From Haliclystus octoradiatus (taxonomy: Eukaryota; Cnidaria; Staurozoa; Stauromedusae; Haliclystidae), in assembly GCA_916610825.1 (NCBI GenBank), contig OU744451.1, forward strand, positions 13,045,520 to 13,109,519: a stretch of DNA of 64,000 bases, read 5' to 3'. Below, piece by piece: positions 1 to 14,500 of this stretch. A program made the translations under genes and the position numbers. Positions within the stretch are counted from its first letter, which is position 1. Every line of letters begins with the position of its first letter. The notes under the pieces are model-generated. The model had not been told where the DNA came from, made no database searches, and saw nothing but the letters and a program-made list of their open reading frames with translations.

Positions 1-271
1 GAAGCAACTGCTTATAATTGCTGAGAAACTTATTAAATTTCTGCAATTAGCTCTTACATTGCATTGCACAAAAGTGTTGCTTAACCTTCGTAGGGGCTAC
101 CTATCAATGCTGGCAATAATTACAAATAATGTTATCCAAAAGTAATAATGTCATGCTGACTTAGTATAACATAACATGGAGGGTCAATTGTATTAGTCAT
201 TGATAAAGGTACTTAATTCCGTTCAGTGAAAATGTTACTCTTATCTGCTAATTACTTACTTACTTACGCAG

Positions 272-2531
272 ACGTCGTTGGCCGGCCATGAGGCTGAATG
301 GAGAAGAGTCAACACTGAAATTAATACACTGGCTGAGGATGGTAATGGTATTGCTGACAGACAAGCTGAAGCCCAACGCAGGTACAAGGAACAGAGACAA
401 AGTACCAAGACAAAGCAGGTAAAGTTTCATCTGTGTTAGATTATATTGTTATCTATTATCCCATTATTTTCGTGATGAAATTTTCACACCCATAGCAGAA
501 AATATTAATTATATCTACAGAGAAATGATTGTTTTGTGCAGGTTTGATGATTTCAGTATTTCTTCCAGGCTCAAATTACTTCTGATACACATTTGAGTCC
601 TAGACTAGAAATATCTATTTGGTATCTTTGCATGATAATTCAAAAAATTGGGATACATTTGGTTTCAATTATTATAATGCTGTGTCATCCCTGTATATCC
701 TTAATTAGGTTTGTTTATTAAACACCAATTAACGATATATAATTTTCTGTTTTTTTCTGTAGATTGTGGGTTAATATAAATAATGATGAATATTCACAGG
801 GATGTTAGTAACAATCACAAAAGTAAAGACGTTACTTGTAGCTGCTACTTTTTAGTAACTTCTACTTGTAACTGTTACTTTTTAGTAAATTCTACTTGTA
901 ACTGTTACTTTTTAATAACTTCTACTTGTAACTGTTACTTTAGTAACTTCTACTTGTAACTGTTACTTTTTAGTAACTTCTACTTGTAACTGTTACTTTT
1001 TAGTAACTTCTACTTGTAACTGTTACTTTAGTAACTTCTACTTGTAACTGTTACTTATTAGTAACTTCTACTTGTAACTAGTTACATTTAGGATTGAAAA
1101 TAAGGTAACGATTACTTGTTGCTTTTTCACAACATTTTTGCTTTTCTTCTGTTATTTTTTTCACAATAGAGTGCTGAAAGTTAGCAGCTGCTCGATCGCT
1201 ATTGTGTTTTGCTTAATCAAAATCGTTTGTTCTTATTGTTACCATCCAAGAACAATAAAAACACAAACAAAAAGTTTTCTACAACTGCAGGAAATCTAGT
1301 CATAAGTTTGGATATCAGAAATATTACATTCTGGATGTAACATTCTGTTTGCCAATCTGTTTTTCCGAGTTATAATATTCGAGTGATTCAACGAGCGTTT
1401 GATATGTCTGCTCGATCAATTAATTGTCATAGCATCCAAGTATAGAACTAATGGCGCGTAACTTGAGATTTTCTTTGTTATGATAATTAAGGGGATTGCC
1501 AAGACCATTCAAACATGCAAAAGACGTTGCTGTGAAAATCGTTGCGTGTTTGTTTTCGTAACTATATTGGCGAAAGGAGGAATTAAATTGACAACGCCAC
1601 AGAGCGCTCTGATTTTCATAACATTTCAAAATTTAAATAGAAGATGACATATAAAATCAAACAGAAGTGTTTTTTATTCTCTTTTATTCTATCTCATATG
1701 TTACACGGCTTTCCAAATTTGCAAACATAAAACAGCAATGTCTTATTGCTTCTGTTGGATATTTTTGGATTTAAAAAAAGTAACGGAAACTGTAACTGTA
1801 ACTAATTACTTTCGAGTTAAAAGTAACTTGTGACTAGTAATCGTTACTTTTTCTGAAACTCTTGTCTAAAAGTAACTAGTTACTTTCTCGGCCAAGTAAC
1901 GGTAGGCCTAACTGTAACTAGCTACTTTTCAAAAGTAACTTTAACATCCCTTAATATTCATGAAAGCGCCTTAACAAAAGATCATAATATAAATTCTCAC
2001 TTTGTTCGCCACACTCAAATAAAACATCAGGATTGTCATTGCGCCAGTAGAAAACCTACAATACTTTTAATTGAATTTTATTTGACCGATAAGCAATAAT
2101 GCAATTTAAACTTGAAAGGTTTAAGAGTTGAGTGTATGTTTTGTAATCATGATGAATTGTTTTACAGGAAGCAGCAAGGCGAATATCTAATCAACTCTAT
2201 AGCACTGAACAAGAACGATCCCTATTGAAAGATAGAATAGAGGAGATTCGAGCAAGGTAATAATCAATCTGAAATCGATCAGAAAGTTTCTGCCCAGTTC
2301 TGCAATCTATTTGTACTCAATTATATGATTAGGTAAATTGCATGAATTTTGAATTTTGTATAGCGCAAGTGCCACTGATTTACATGCAGAAAGACTTCAA
2401 CGGGAACAAGCACTTGAAACAGCAATGAGGGATCTGGATCGTTATAGTGCTCAGTTGTCAATTTCCACTCATCACCATGGGCAGATTGAGCTGGCTATGC
2501 AGAATGGGAAGGAGAAAGCCTACCAAGCAAG
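272..2531 (+). CDS. SMC6: SMC6 exons: N-side coiled coil
   Basis: Three exons (272-418, 2168-2256, 2364-2531) encode a Glu/Gln/Arg-rich stretch typical of the descending SMC coiled coil before the hinge, with segments such as DRQAEAQRRYKEQRQ and LQREQALETAMRDLDRY. Exon 1 starts after TACTTACGCAG in phase 0. Exons 2 and 3 end in phase 2 (AG|gt), and the next exon at 7334 supplies the missing G. The intron 419-2167 carries the hAT-like element. Confidence 0.9.
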
Positions 2532-5500
2532 GTATTGAATTGATTATTTTGCATTGCATTGATATCAGACATTAGACTGGAAGTCATAAGAGGATAGAAA
2601 AATCAGAAGAACAGGGAGAAAATAATTTTGTTCAAGATTCTAAAAGACAAAAATATTTAGTTCTATTCTTTGAAAGATTGTTTAAATGTGCAGTTTAATT
2701 GTAATTTAATATATTTTAAATGAGGTTAAAATCAGCCAAGGTATAAAACGCCTACGAGGAAGGGTATGGCTTAACACGCTGGTGGGTGTGGCCTCAAAAT
2801 TTTGTTTCACGTGTTCAACAGATTATCACCTGATTATTAGGCACTCAAAATTTATTAACCTAGGCTATCACAAATGCCAGAAAATATAATCAGTTCAACC
2901 CTGCTAGTTATTGATATTACTACTGCTATCACTATTGCTAAATTTATTAATCTTAAAAATGCCTTGCAGTATGCTAACCTATCAGCAGAATGATATCGAT
3001 TCAGTCATTCGATTACTTGCTATTTTTACAATTCAGTTTCATTACATCTCATGTCATTGCATTCAATGTATAGCAACGGTTCACTAAGTAATCCAATTAT
3101 ATGCTAATACTCCCTAGTGCGCTCAATGCATTGAAAAATTACAATCCAAGGTTGCAATGATTTATCTCCCACCCTCCACTCCACACATTTTATTGGTAAG
3201 TATGATTAGGAATTCCACTGAATCAGCAGTGTGACTAGGGCTTGCGGGTGAGGTGATGACAGGCGTCATTGCCTACTACATGCAACTTACACAGATCACC
3301 CCACTAGTAAGATAACGTCAATCAATTAGTATATAGCTGAGTTTATCATGTAAACTGCGAGATGCGAGTCCCCCGTACTGCTTCACAGTCAGCACCCTCT
3401 TTGTGTTGACCGGCTCCCCGGTGTTGATAGTGATGACGAAAAAATAGTAGTTAGCGTCCCTCCCTGCTGACCTCAGAGACTGGCCGGCAGTCTCTGCGGC
3501 GGCGATCAGGACGCTTTAAAATCACACTTTCTATACTCCCCTGCCCTCCTCGGTCTCTCGTAAGGAGTCGGGAGGGCCCCTAATACTTAGCAACATGTCT
3601 TGTTTGGCAACATGTCGACAGTGAGAATTGTGAAATTAAATGCTACTGTCCCTGATAAATTAATCAAAATCGATGGATATAGATGCCTACGCCGTGATAG
3701 ACCTGCAAGTACAGCTGGGGGTGGGTGCATGATATATGTAAAGAACAGTGTCAAGTGCAGACGGAGACATTCATTAGAGCTAGATGATATTGAAGCAATT
3801 GCTGCGGATATTAAAATTGGCATGAAATATGTCGGTATTGTTGTAACATACAGACCACCTAAGACTCCTTTACAAACGTACTTCGATAAATTGAGTGAAC
3901 TTTCTGAAAGTCTATTCAAATCCCGATCTGAAATCATCATTATGGGAGATATGAATTGTGACCTTTTACGAGCCACTTCAGCAATCTCAACTGGCAATAG
4001 TTTGAAAACATTTATGGACAACTTCGCATTTACAAATCAAGTTCTTTCATCGACACGACCAATCTCCGGAGCATTAATTGACGTAGTCCTCTCCTCTAAC
4101 CCGAAGCGATTCAAAGCGTGTGATGTAATATCGACTGGTGCATCTGACCACAGCCTATGTATATCGTCTCTGTTCAACAAAGCCCCAAAAACACCCCCCA
4201 AAGAAATTACATATAGACGTACGCGTAAAACGGACTTTGAGGCCCTGAATGATGATTTATGCATGACTCAATGGGAAGGAGCATATGTAGATAGCAAAGG
4301 AGAACTTTTGTCAGCGGATATAGTATGGAGCAAATGGATAAGGCTATTAACTGACGTGCTTGATCAGCATGCCCCTATAAAGAAACGATTAATCAAAAGT
4401 AGCAGACCTCCATGGATTAATTCAGAAATAGAAGAAGCAATTTGAAAAAGGGACCTGTCAAAAGACACTAAATCACCATCGAAGTTAATCACCTTTCGCA
4501 ATTATAGAAATTATGTCAATTCCATGAAAAGAAAGGCGATGCATGAATACCTCAAACAATCAGCCAAATCAAAACCAAAAAAATTTCATCATAATCTTCA
4601 ACAAATTACTGGGCTAGGCAAAGATAAAAAGCACAATATACCATCTCTTATGCATGAGAATAAACTCTATACTACACCATCTTCAAAGGCTGAACTCCTC
4701 AGAGAACACTTCATTTCTGTCCTACCTGCTCAGAAAACTCTTTCCGACATAGAACTCTGTCACCACTCGAGTGTGGAAAAGATCAAAGATAAGAAATTTG
4801 AAAAATTTACGTTTGTATATACTTCTGATAAAGAAATTTATAAAATTATCAGCAAATTGGAGAAAAAAAAAGCAACTGGACCAGATAACATATCTGCTAG
4901 TCTTATCAAGTCTATCTTACCTATCATGAATGCACCTTCATGATAGGTAAGGACACAGCTCTGAGACAGCATTATTGAAATTGACACAAGATTGCAGATA
5001 CAACCTCGATAAATGCTACAAGATTGCTGTCTTATCTTTAGATTTATCAAAAGCATTCGACTTAGTCAACCATAAACTATTGTTAAAAAAGCTTGAAGCC
5101 TACGGACTATGCCACGCTAGTATTCGTCTAATTGAAAGTTACTTGACAAATCGTTCCCAACAAGTAAGAGTTGACTCACATCTTTCAACCAACTTTACAA
5201 TGCCAACCGGAGTGCCGCAAGGTTTAATTCTGGGACCTATATTATTTAATATATTTTTCTCAGATTTATCCTACTTCCAAATCAATTCGTCAATGGTCAG
5301 ATACGCAGATGACATCACACTATACCACAGTACAACAAGTTGGCAAGAGACCATCCGTATCCTGAATCAAGATTTATCATCAGTCTCAGTGTGGTTGTCA
5401 TCAAACGACTTTTCATTAAATGTCTCTAAAACACAAGCTATCAAATTAAATAATTTAGGAAAAGAGAAAACACCAGATATCGTAATAAATGGAACGAAAA

Positions 5501-8500
5501 TAAAATACACCAATACAATAAATCTACTCGGTGTAATTGTTGATGGCAATCTGTCTTTCCGAGAGCAACTAAGAATTAGCCTAAGAAGAGCAAACATCTG
5601 TTTAAACTTATTAAGACACGTAAGAAGAGCATTATCACCTTCGCTCGCACTCCAGCTATATAAAACTTATGTACGCCCTCATGTCGAATATTGCAGCTCA
5701 TTATATCTTGCTCTACCTGAAACACACAAAGCCTAACTAGAACGCTTTCAGAGATCTGCTTTGCGACAACTTCGTATATTATACTACCAAACATCTAACA
5801 AATGCCAAAATCTACAAAATCTACAACATCGTCGTATTTCTCATAGCCTAAACATTGTTCATCGATGCCTCCATACTGATACTCCACAGTCGCTGAGATT
5901 CACTGAATCGCCTGGAAAATATAATTTGAAGTTTTATTATCGTTTGGAGCAGCCCTTCTGCAGAAAAAATTTCATGAATAATTCTTTCATATCAATTATA
6001 TCAAAGAAATGGAATTCATTAGAAGACGATATAAAGAAATTGCACTATACTAAATTTAAATACATTGTATTGCATAATGAGCCGAAAAGTTACCCCTCTG
6101 ATCTTAATTGATTTATTGTTAAATTTAATCTTATATCCACGAAACCTTAGTTAAAATCTAGTAAAAGAGTAAATAATAAATTAATAAACAATAGTAAGTT
6201 TCACTCAAAAAAAAAAAAAACATTTATAAAAACATTTATAACAGTTACATATTATATATTTATATATCGAGACAATTAATCTGTATATGTTAAATATATC
6301 TTTATTATTATTCTTTGCCCTATACCCTTAAGGTATATATTCGCAACAATGTAAACGAGCAATTGCTCATGTTGAATAGCGAATTCAAATAAAATTACAA
6401 CAACAACAACAACATCTCGACAGTGGTGTCAAGGTCCCGTTGCACCGTCCCTCCACTGGCCGGGTCTCTCCTCTGGCCCTGAGAACTGGGCCGAGCCTGT
6501 TTGCAGAGCGCGCCACTCCCCCTTTCCTACGAGAGCTGCCCGCGTGGCGGTTGCCATGACGATGAAAGGAGGTGATCAGTGGCTTCGCGGTCGACTGCTC
6601 TTGTGCGTAACAGACTATTGTTAACACTTTGAAAGGGCCCTTTGTTGTATTGATATTGGCAGCCGCGCGTATAGCTGTTGAAAAAGTTTGCAATTTTGAG
6701 AGTTTAAAAATATTAATTAAAAATCCATTTTACCAGGTAGGGATTTGAAAAAAAGTCCTGTAGATGTCCTCAACTTCTTCTACAGGATGGCGTATTCGGT
6801 TTCTTCGTGGGACGCGCGGATCGCTACATGTGTCTGGAGAGGGTATTTCGTTAGTAGGCTACAAACTTCTCGTTTCGTGGGATATAACAAAACTGTATCT
6901 GTTAGTGGCGCCTCGCTCGGCTCGACGCCGTTATCCCCCGCTCCGCGATTTTTCAAGCTTCGCTTAGTCCCTGGGGCCCCAGCCAAGCACCAAATGTCAA
7001 ATACTAGCAAACAGAGGCACCAATTTTAAAATTGACAATAGAACACAAAATAATCCCTGAAATACTTGTCACTATGTGAGAAATCTTGATAGAAAACTTC
7101 TGTGCAGGAAAATATATCAACCTCACATAAATAAATACTTCTCAACAACACATATTACTAACAATCTAAATACTACACTTCACCCAGATTTATAATCATT
7201 TTCATAGGCAATTATTAATTTTTTAGTACAACAAAACATTTTGTTAGCTCATTGTATTGTCCTGTTTGCATTTGTTTTAGTAAATGCTTTCAAAATAAAT
7301 CACTATAGTGTTTGTTGTATTAATAATATATAGGATGGAGAAGAACGGTGCAAAGCGTAGGCTTGATGATATGAATGGAAAACTTATTAACTTGAAAGAG
7401 AGTCAGCAAAATAGCATGAAACTGTTTGGCAGATGGACTCCAGACTTACAACGATTGATTGCAGCTGCAGCCAAGCAAAACAAATTTCACCGCACACCAA
7501 TTGGACCAATGGGTAATCTAATTAACTTATAATTCATCTTGTCAGTTTTGGATATTTCTATTGATTTTGTGTACTGTAAAACATTCAGGCAGCATAGAAG
7601 CTGCAATGTTTCCTATTTTATCGCATGCGTACAGAGATTTACACTAGAATTCAGTGAAGTAGAAATCGCATTTCACTCCTTTCGACAGTGAATAGCATTG
7701 TATGCGGCTTCTGATTGGACGTACAATGTTTTTTCACTAGTGAATAAATGCCCTATGGAGATTTACGAGTTCCTCCTCTTGCAGAACACGAAGAAAATAA
7801 AAATTTCTGAAATTACGTCAAGATTTGTAACAGTTAGTAGCGTTGATAAACAATCATGGTCTAAAAAACGGACTGAAAAACAGTCACCTAACAAATTTTA
7901 GTTGCAAGAAAACAATGATACAAACGTCAAGTGAAAGCAGCATCTCACAAAATCATATTGCCCAGCTATCTGGTCATAAACATTTAAAAAGTTTTGAAAA
8001 TTATAGCACGGTTTCAAATCATCAACAAATTAATATGTCCAATATACTGAGTAGACACGCAGCCGGTACAACTACTATACAGTTACTAATCATAAAAATA
8101 AGAACACAATACCAATTTTGCCATCGAAATCCACATCCATGACTACAGAATCACAACATCTCCAAATTAATATTGTAAATAATTCTCCAAAGCAAACACT
8201 TAGAAGAGTCAGACCTCTTAATTCAAATAATTGGTTTGATAATTAACATTTTAAATATTGCGTTAATCATTCTTTCAATTGTTTGTTCATTCAGTTATGT
8301 AAATGCTTTGAATTAATTATTTGAATTAATTAAATTAAAATCAATTAGTTAAATGTTTTGAATTAATTATTAATTACTGTTTCAATAAATTCTGATCATA
8401 AATATAAAAAAACATGAATATAATGTAATCTAATCATCATAATCAAATTTATCTTTTAGATGTGTAAATCTCTGTACAAATAAAATAAACATATTACTTC

Positions 8501-11500
8501 ATGGTTTGATTCGCTTGTACGATTTTATGCTCTCGTTGGGAGAGAATGTCAAACTCACTCGGCTCGCAGAGCCTCGCTCGTTGGCTGAACATTCTCTCCC
8601 AACTCATGCATAAAAATTGTGACCGCTCATCAACCATGAAGTAATCTCTATGTATTTTCTAATCAAACCATGATGGATAGAAATGCCTACTAGCCGGACC
8701 CTTCTTGCAAAAAATTAATGAGTCCATGATCATAAGGTTCATGAACAGTTCATGAAAATTGTGCAATTTCATGTTCATAAATTCATGAACTTTTTTACAT
8801 TGATTCTGGAATAAGGTTTTTCCTTTAGAATCATAATTTTCAGGTTCCATCAATGAAAGTAACTTGTATACCTTGTTTTTAATCAATGCAAGCTTGCCAA
8901 ATAAAATTGTGCACACACACACTACACACTCATCATGAAATGTTGGCTGGAGGAGATGAAGATAATATATTTTGTTTAATTAATGTTTTTCTATAAATCT
9001 GTAGTATTTTTATTAATTAGCGTAATTAGTTATTTACCTCTTTACTATGTAACCCCGTACTCGTTACATATAAATGGCTTTGTTAAACATAATTTAAACT
9101 GAGTATTATTCAAGCAGTCTTAAATGCTGCATCGTAATATTAGTTATATCCATTGAAAATTATATTTTGATTTCTTATTGTTGTTGCCATTCTCTGGCTA
9201 GAGTTAATTCAAAACTCTGCATATCTATTCTAGGTGCACACATCAAACTGAAGGATAATGGATGGGCCCTTGGAATAGAGGCAGGACTTAAGTCTGTTGG
9301 TTTAGCCTATTGTTGTCATGATAACCATGATAGGTTATTACTTAGAGGTCTCATGTCCCAAGTGTGTGGTCGTGAAAAACAGCCTGATGTTATCGTTACT
9401 CTTTTCACGGTAAGTTAGCAAGCAAGCATCTATCCCACCAGTCTCCCATATAAGGAAGGCCACTAGAAAGCTTTTTTCAACAAAAGCACATGTTTTAATC
9501 ATAGCAAGACAATGATTAACAGGCAAATGATTAATTTTTTTCCTGATTCTTGATTATAATTGAGATTCAAAAATATATTTTTTTGAACTTGTGAAATTAT
9601 TCATTATAAAACTTATTAAAAATTAAACATGCATTATTTAACTAAATTTAATTTATTTGAAACTTATCAGCCATTTGTATGCCACTTCATACCAAGATCG
9701 CAACTTTCACAGAAACTATAATAATTTGAGTAAACACTTACACCTAATATCTCTTTTCAAATCTGGTACATACTGCAAAGAATACTGATACTTGATAAAA
9801 TTTTATATTACACTTGAACTTGTTGAGCAGATAATTTATTTTGTGCCTCCAATGTGTGTCATATGATATCAAGTGGTTTTGAGATTGAATCAAACCTATA
9901 TTGTTGGAATGTTTGTTCTATACAGTACTGTATATAATATATTAATAATACTGTCTGTTTATATATCACAATATTTCTATATTTCTATATTTCTATATTT
10001 CGATATTTCGATATTTCGATATTTCTGTGTCTGTCCGCGACTTATGTACGTCTTACTGGCGATATAATACGGATAATCCGTTGTCGGGAAATTATGCAAA
10101 CATTTGTGTCGAGATAACCGTGTACAGTAACAAATTTGTTGTATGAAAAGTATGGGTCTATGACGTTGTTTTAAAATAATATACTTCATCTGATAATTTA
10201 TTTGATATCCTTGCATTAAAAAATTCAGAGATTTTGAAAAATTTCATAGGTCGATAATCTAGCGGGCAGCCAAATCGAATTCAAATTGAAATCCCCAGAA
10301 GAAAAATATTTTGCTTTGAATTTAAAAGCTGCGTGTAAATTGTTTGAGCAAGTGAAACTTGAAAATGAATCAGTTTTATGATAATTAAAACAATACGAAA
10401 TACTGAATTACATTGAATTACCAGTATAAATAGGCCAAACAAAATATGTTTTGAAATCAAAGAAACGTAGACTTATTTCATGTAGTGTTGATATCAGCAA
10501 TACATATAGCGCTGCACAAACGCTATGAAAATTAAAGAGACTTTAGGTCTTTAATTTATAAATGAAACAAAATGCCGTTCATTACTTTTCACAAAATCGA
10601 GATACAAAACATTTCACTTTTAAAAAGGCTATTTTGATATATAATTTGTGAGAACACTGAGCAAACAATCTGTTTTGAAATGAATAATCTATCGCGGGGC
10701 ATAAAAACAAATTAACTTTCAAGAATTTTCAAAATGACGTTGGCGTTCGATCAATTCGAAAAATATTCAAAGTTCGAATAGATTATCTGTCTACAGTATA
10801 AAATTATAGAGTTTAGAACTAATCAAGGCATTGCACAAAAGTATTTCTATAATTTATTAGTGAATATAAAAATATGAATCATTTGGTTATGAGCAGGCAG
10901 GCTTTTATTTTCAGATTTTGCTTCAATAATTAACGAAGGAATTATAGGCATCGATTAAAATTAAAATTTCATTTTGTTGACTTGCTATACGAATAACACA
11001 CAGTATGTTACTACAGTTTCGAGAATAAAAATAGCGATGTCTTGTTATTATCGTTGATCAACATTTAATAAAGTTAATTTTTTCAGGTATATCAAATTCA
11101 ACAAAGTTAAATTGAATTGAGCGTATGATTTGTGATAAATAATAATAATTATAATATTTTCAGCGTTCAAAAATTTTGCTTTGAATTTAAAAGCACAAAA
11201 ACATAATTTAAAAACATTTTTAAATAGTTAATACAGTTTGGATGAGTGTAACAAACCTTGTGTTACAAAAATAAAAAGCGAAAAGGTTGCATGAAATAAT
11301 CGATCATAGCAAACAATATTTATTAAAATACAACTTACCATTTTCCAAATGAGATCCAAATAAAAACTATACGAGCGGCATAATCTCCGAACAACATTTA
11401 AATACATAATAGCGGGTTCTCTGAGTTAATACACCAATCAATAATAAGTTAACAACCATATTTTATCGAAGGAGAATGTACGCCCGATAAGAATAAAATA

Positions 11501-14500
11501 AAGATTGTCTTTTATTCGAAATAATTCTGACAAAAATGATCATTTCATATCGTGATCAAATGCATGGTAAAGTAGATTCATTTTCTACATAGTAAATTAT
11601 CCTTTTCGTCAGACATCATAACATGAGCATTTAAATATTACCATCGGCTGTGGTATTTTATATCTTTGAAGCTGCACTAAACATTTCCACTCTATAAACC
11701 ATCGCGTCAGTTTCAATAAATTCTGAATAAATGCATATCACGAATCTGGCAAAATGAGTTGTTTTCGTTTTTCTATCAAAATAATTAATTTATTCATAAT
11801 CATCTTTTCTTTCATTCGACATCTGTAATGTATTATAAATAGCGCGTAGAAATATTGACAACAAGATGTAACATAATATCAATATCGAATTAGTATAGCG
11901 ATTTATTATAGAATTTTATTTCATTTTAAAAGAATGTTGATGCTATTATTCTGGAAAATTTGATAACAAGAAGCACTATGAGGTCAACTTTTCATATCTT
12001 TTGTTTACTTTTAAAATTTTATTTTCAACGAACTCTTAGTATTTTGATAGACTGCCATGAAAATCACAGGCCTGCTTGCTGAGATTGCAAAGATCAAAAA
12101 TATATAGGCTCATATACTATCATATCATAATATTTTCAGATTATATATAATTTGATTTTCAATACACGCGCGTGGGTCGGCTTTGTTCAATAATACGTTG
12201 TCGAAGCAGTAGGTTTGTTGACCACTTCAGTTAAAGCACCGATAACAAAAAGTAAGGTAGTGGCCGATTGGTTAATGCCCTGGTATTTCAATATCAGGGT
12301 CGTCAGTTCAAATCCGCCATATTGCAATTTTTATCAACGATTTTTCTGATTTTTTTTAATATGAAGCAGTAAATCATTTTTAATTAACAAAAGATATCGT
12401 TTGATCATGTTAATAACAGAAATCAGTGGACCATGTGTCTTGTTGAAGCTAAATTAATTTAATATTGAATCTATCGCATGCAATGCCACGAGTTTCACTG
12501 GCCACACTTTGACGGCGTTATTTTGTGAACACCACATTAGTGTTGTATATATTGCAATAAAGATTTATGAATTCGAACCGAACGCGATCCGATCGTATCG
12601 GGTCAGATTCGGGTTAATATTTTAGGTCTTCGGATCGGATCGGATTTGAACTTATTTTTTGTGGATAGTTTCAGATTTCGAAATTTGACTGAGTATTTGT
12701 AATTTATAATAATTGTGTTCTGGCTTCCTTTCAACACATAAAATAAAGTTTTTCTATGTAGACAAAGCTACGTTAAATTATACATTTCAATCGACTCAAT
12801 TGATGTGAAATAAATTAAATTTTTATTAAAGGAATGATTAAGATGTATTGATTAATGCTACATCGTTTCAATGCATATTGTGTCTCATGTTCTCCTCCAG
12901 AGTTCATACTCCGTATTATACAGCGATAGTCAGCTTAGTCAATTGTTTAATTATAAGTGATCTGAAAGTTTTATCATAGAAGGTCCATTATGGACTACAC
13001 TCATTGCTAGTATAATATAATTAATCAGTTTGATAAAATAGAAGTTGTCTTATTTTTACAATATCCGTTTTTATTCTCAGGATCATGTTCACAACACTCA
13101 ACAATATGTAAGTTTATTCAGTCATCTGATTTGAATGTGTTAAAACTATACTATTAGAATGTCAAAGGTCTTCCTATTCTATCATGTTTTCAGAAATGCT
13201 CCATCTAAATACTGCTCTTAGTAGCTGGAGCTCCTTGAATGATAAATTTTTCAATTTAACATTTTTAAAATACTTGACTAGACACAGCGTCCCACTTTGG
13301 TAGGTATTCTATTCCAAAGTGTTGGTTCCACATAGAAGAAGGATTTCTGGCTTATTGATTGCTGTGTTCTAGCTGGTAGCTTACGTTTAACAATTGGACA
13401 ACGAGGGCAGGTGTCTAATTGTTCTAGTAGAAACGAACTAGGGGTACAAAAATAATTTAATTCAATGGAACGTATCAATGTCAATCAAAGCCATCCATGA
13501 CAACTGCAGCATCGTGATTTGCAGGTTGACTTTAAATTCAAAGTGCCTCGGTTTTAACTTTGAAAACAAAACAGTTGGATATTATTATACAGAAGAACAA
13601 CTCCACAAATAAGCGAATTTATAAGAGATAACGTTAGTTGTTACAAACTTGAAATTACCAGCGAACTAATCTAAAATTTAGAATATGCAATATAGTAGGG
13701 AAGGAAATGGTGAAAGGTTGTACAATTAAAATTGTGCATGCAAATAGCCTATAGGTCTACCATTAAAATCTTTGTCTCATATTTTGTTCTTGTTTTCTTG
13801 GACAGGGAACTTACTAAGAGACTCTCGTATAAAATAGATGCAAAAAGATTTGCGAATTGCCTATTTACTATCTTCGCTGTTATTGTATATTTTTGAATTT
13901 TGGAGGGAAGTTGCCAATCATTCACTATCAGAAAATAATAACAAATCAGAATGAAGGTTATCGAATAGGAATAGCACCCTAGTTGGAATATACTAAAAAA
14001 GAATTGTATTATAACGAAAATGATTCAATCAATCTGATTGGCTTAGAGTATGATGCCAAATCATCATGTATCGAAAAATTCAAAAGCAAAAATCATCGCT
14101 GCGGCAGCTTGTGATTTTCTGATGTCTTATCGTGCTCCAATATTACTAGGTCATCAGAAACTGTGGGCCAATTGCTTATTATTATTGTTTTTCAGATATT
14201 TTTTCTGTTTAAGCATTAACCATAACTATAAACTTGTTATACTAGGCACCACGCTGTGAGCATCCAAGCATTCTAAATATGCTTGAAATTAGGAACCCAG
14301 TTGTTGCTAATTGTCTTATCGATCAGGTATTCACTACATTAATTTACATTCGTTTTGTTATAATTATATAGCATTTTTACTTTGAAGATCTATGACCTTA
14401 TAGTGATCATACTAAATAATTCAATATATTTCAGTCTCAAATTGAATCTGTTCTGTTGATTGAAAACCCTGCTACTGCAAGAAATGTCATGTGGAACAAG

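Larger units (their letters stand above)
3345..6415 (+). mobile_element. Non-LTR retrotransposon (LINE with APE-type endonuclease), degraded, in SMC6 intron
   Basis: A GC-richer 5' leader (about 3345-3590) precedes endonuclease and reverse transcriptase coding remnants and an AT-rich 3' tail ending in a CAA run near 6400-6415. The frame is broken by in-frame stops at about 4443 and 5734 and by an internal loss at about 4930-4975. The overall plan resembles CR1/Jockey-like elements, but the clade is not assigned. Boundaries are approximate because no target duplication was found. Confidence 0.85.
9410..13080. other. SMC6 intron, AT-rich, mostly featureless
   Basis: No open frame with recognisable motifs. 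It contains an 8-bp tandem repeat (9971-10026) and a tRNA-like sequence (12250-12325). A phrase like TTTTGCTTTGAATTTAAAAGC recurs near 10310 and 11175, suggesting an old internal duplication. Otherwise nothing was seen. Confidence 0.6.
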
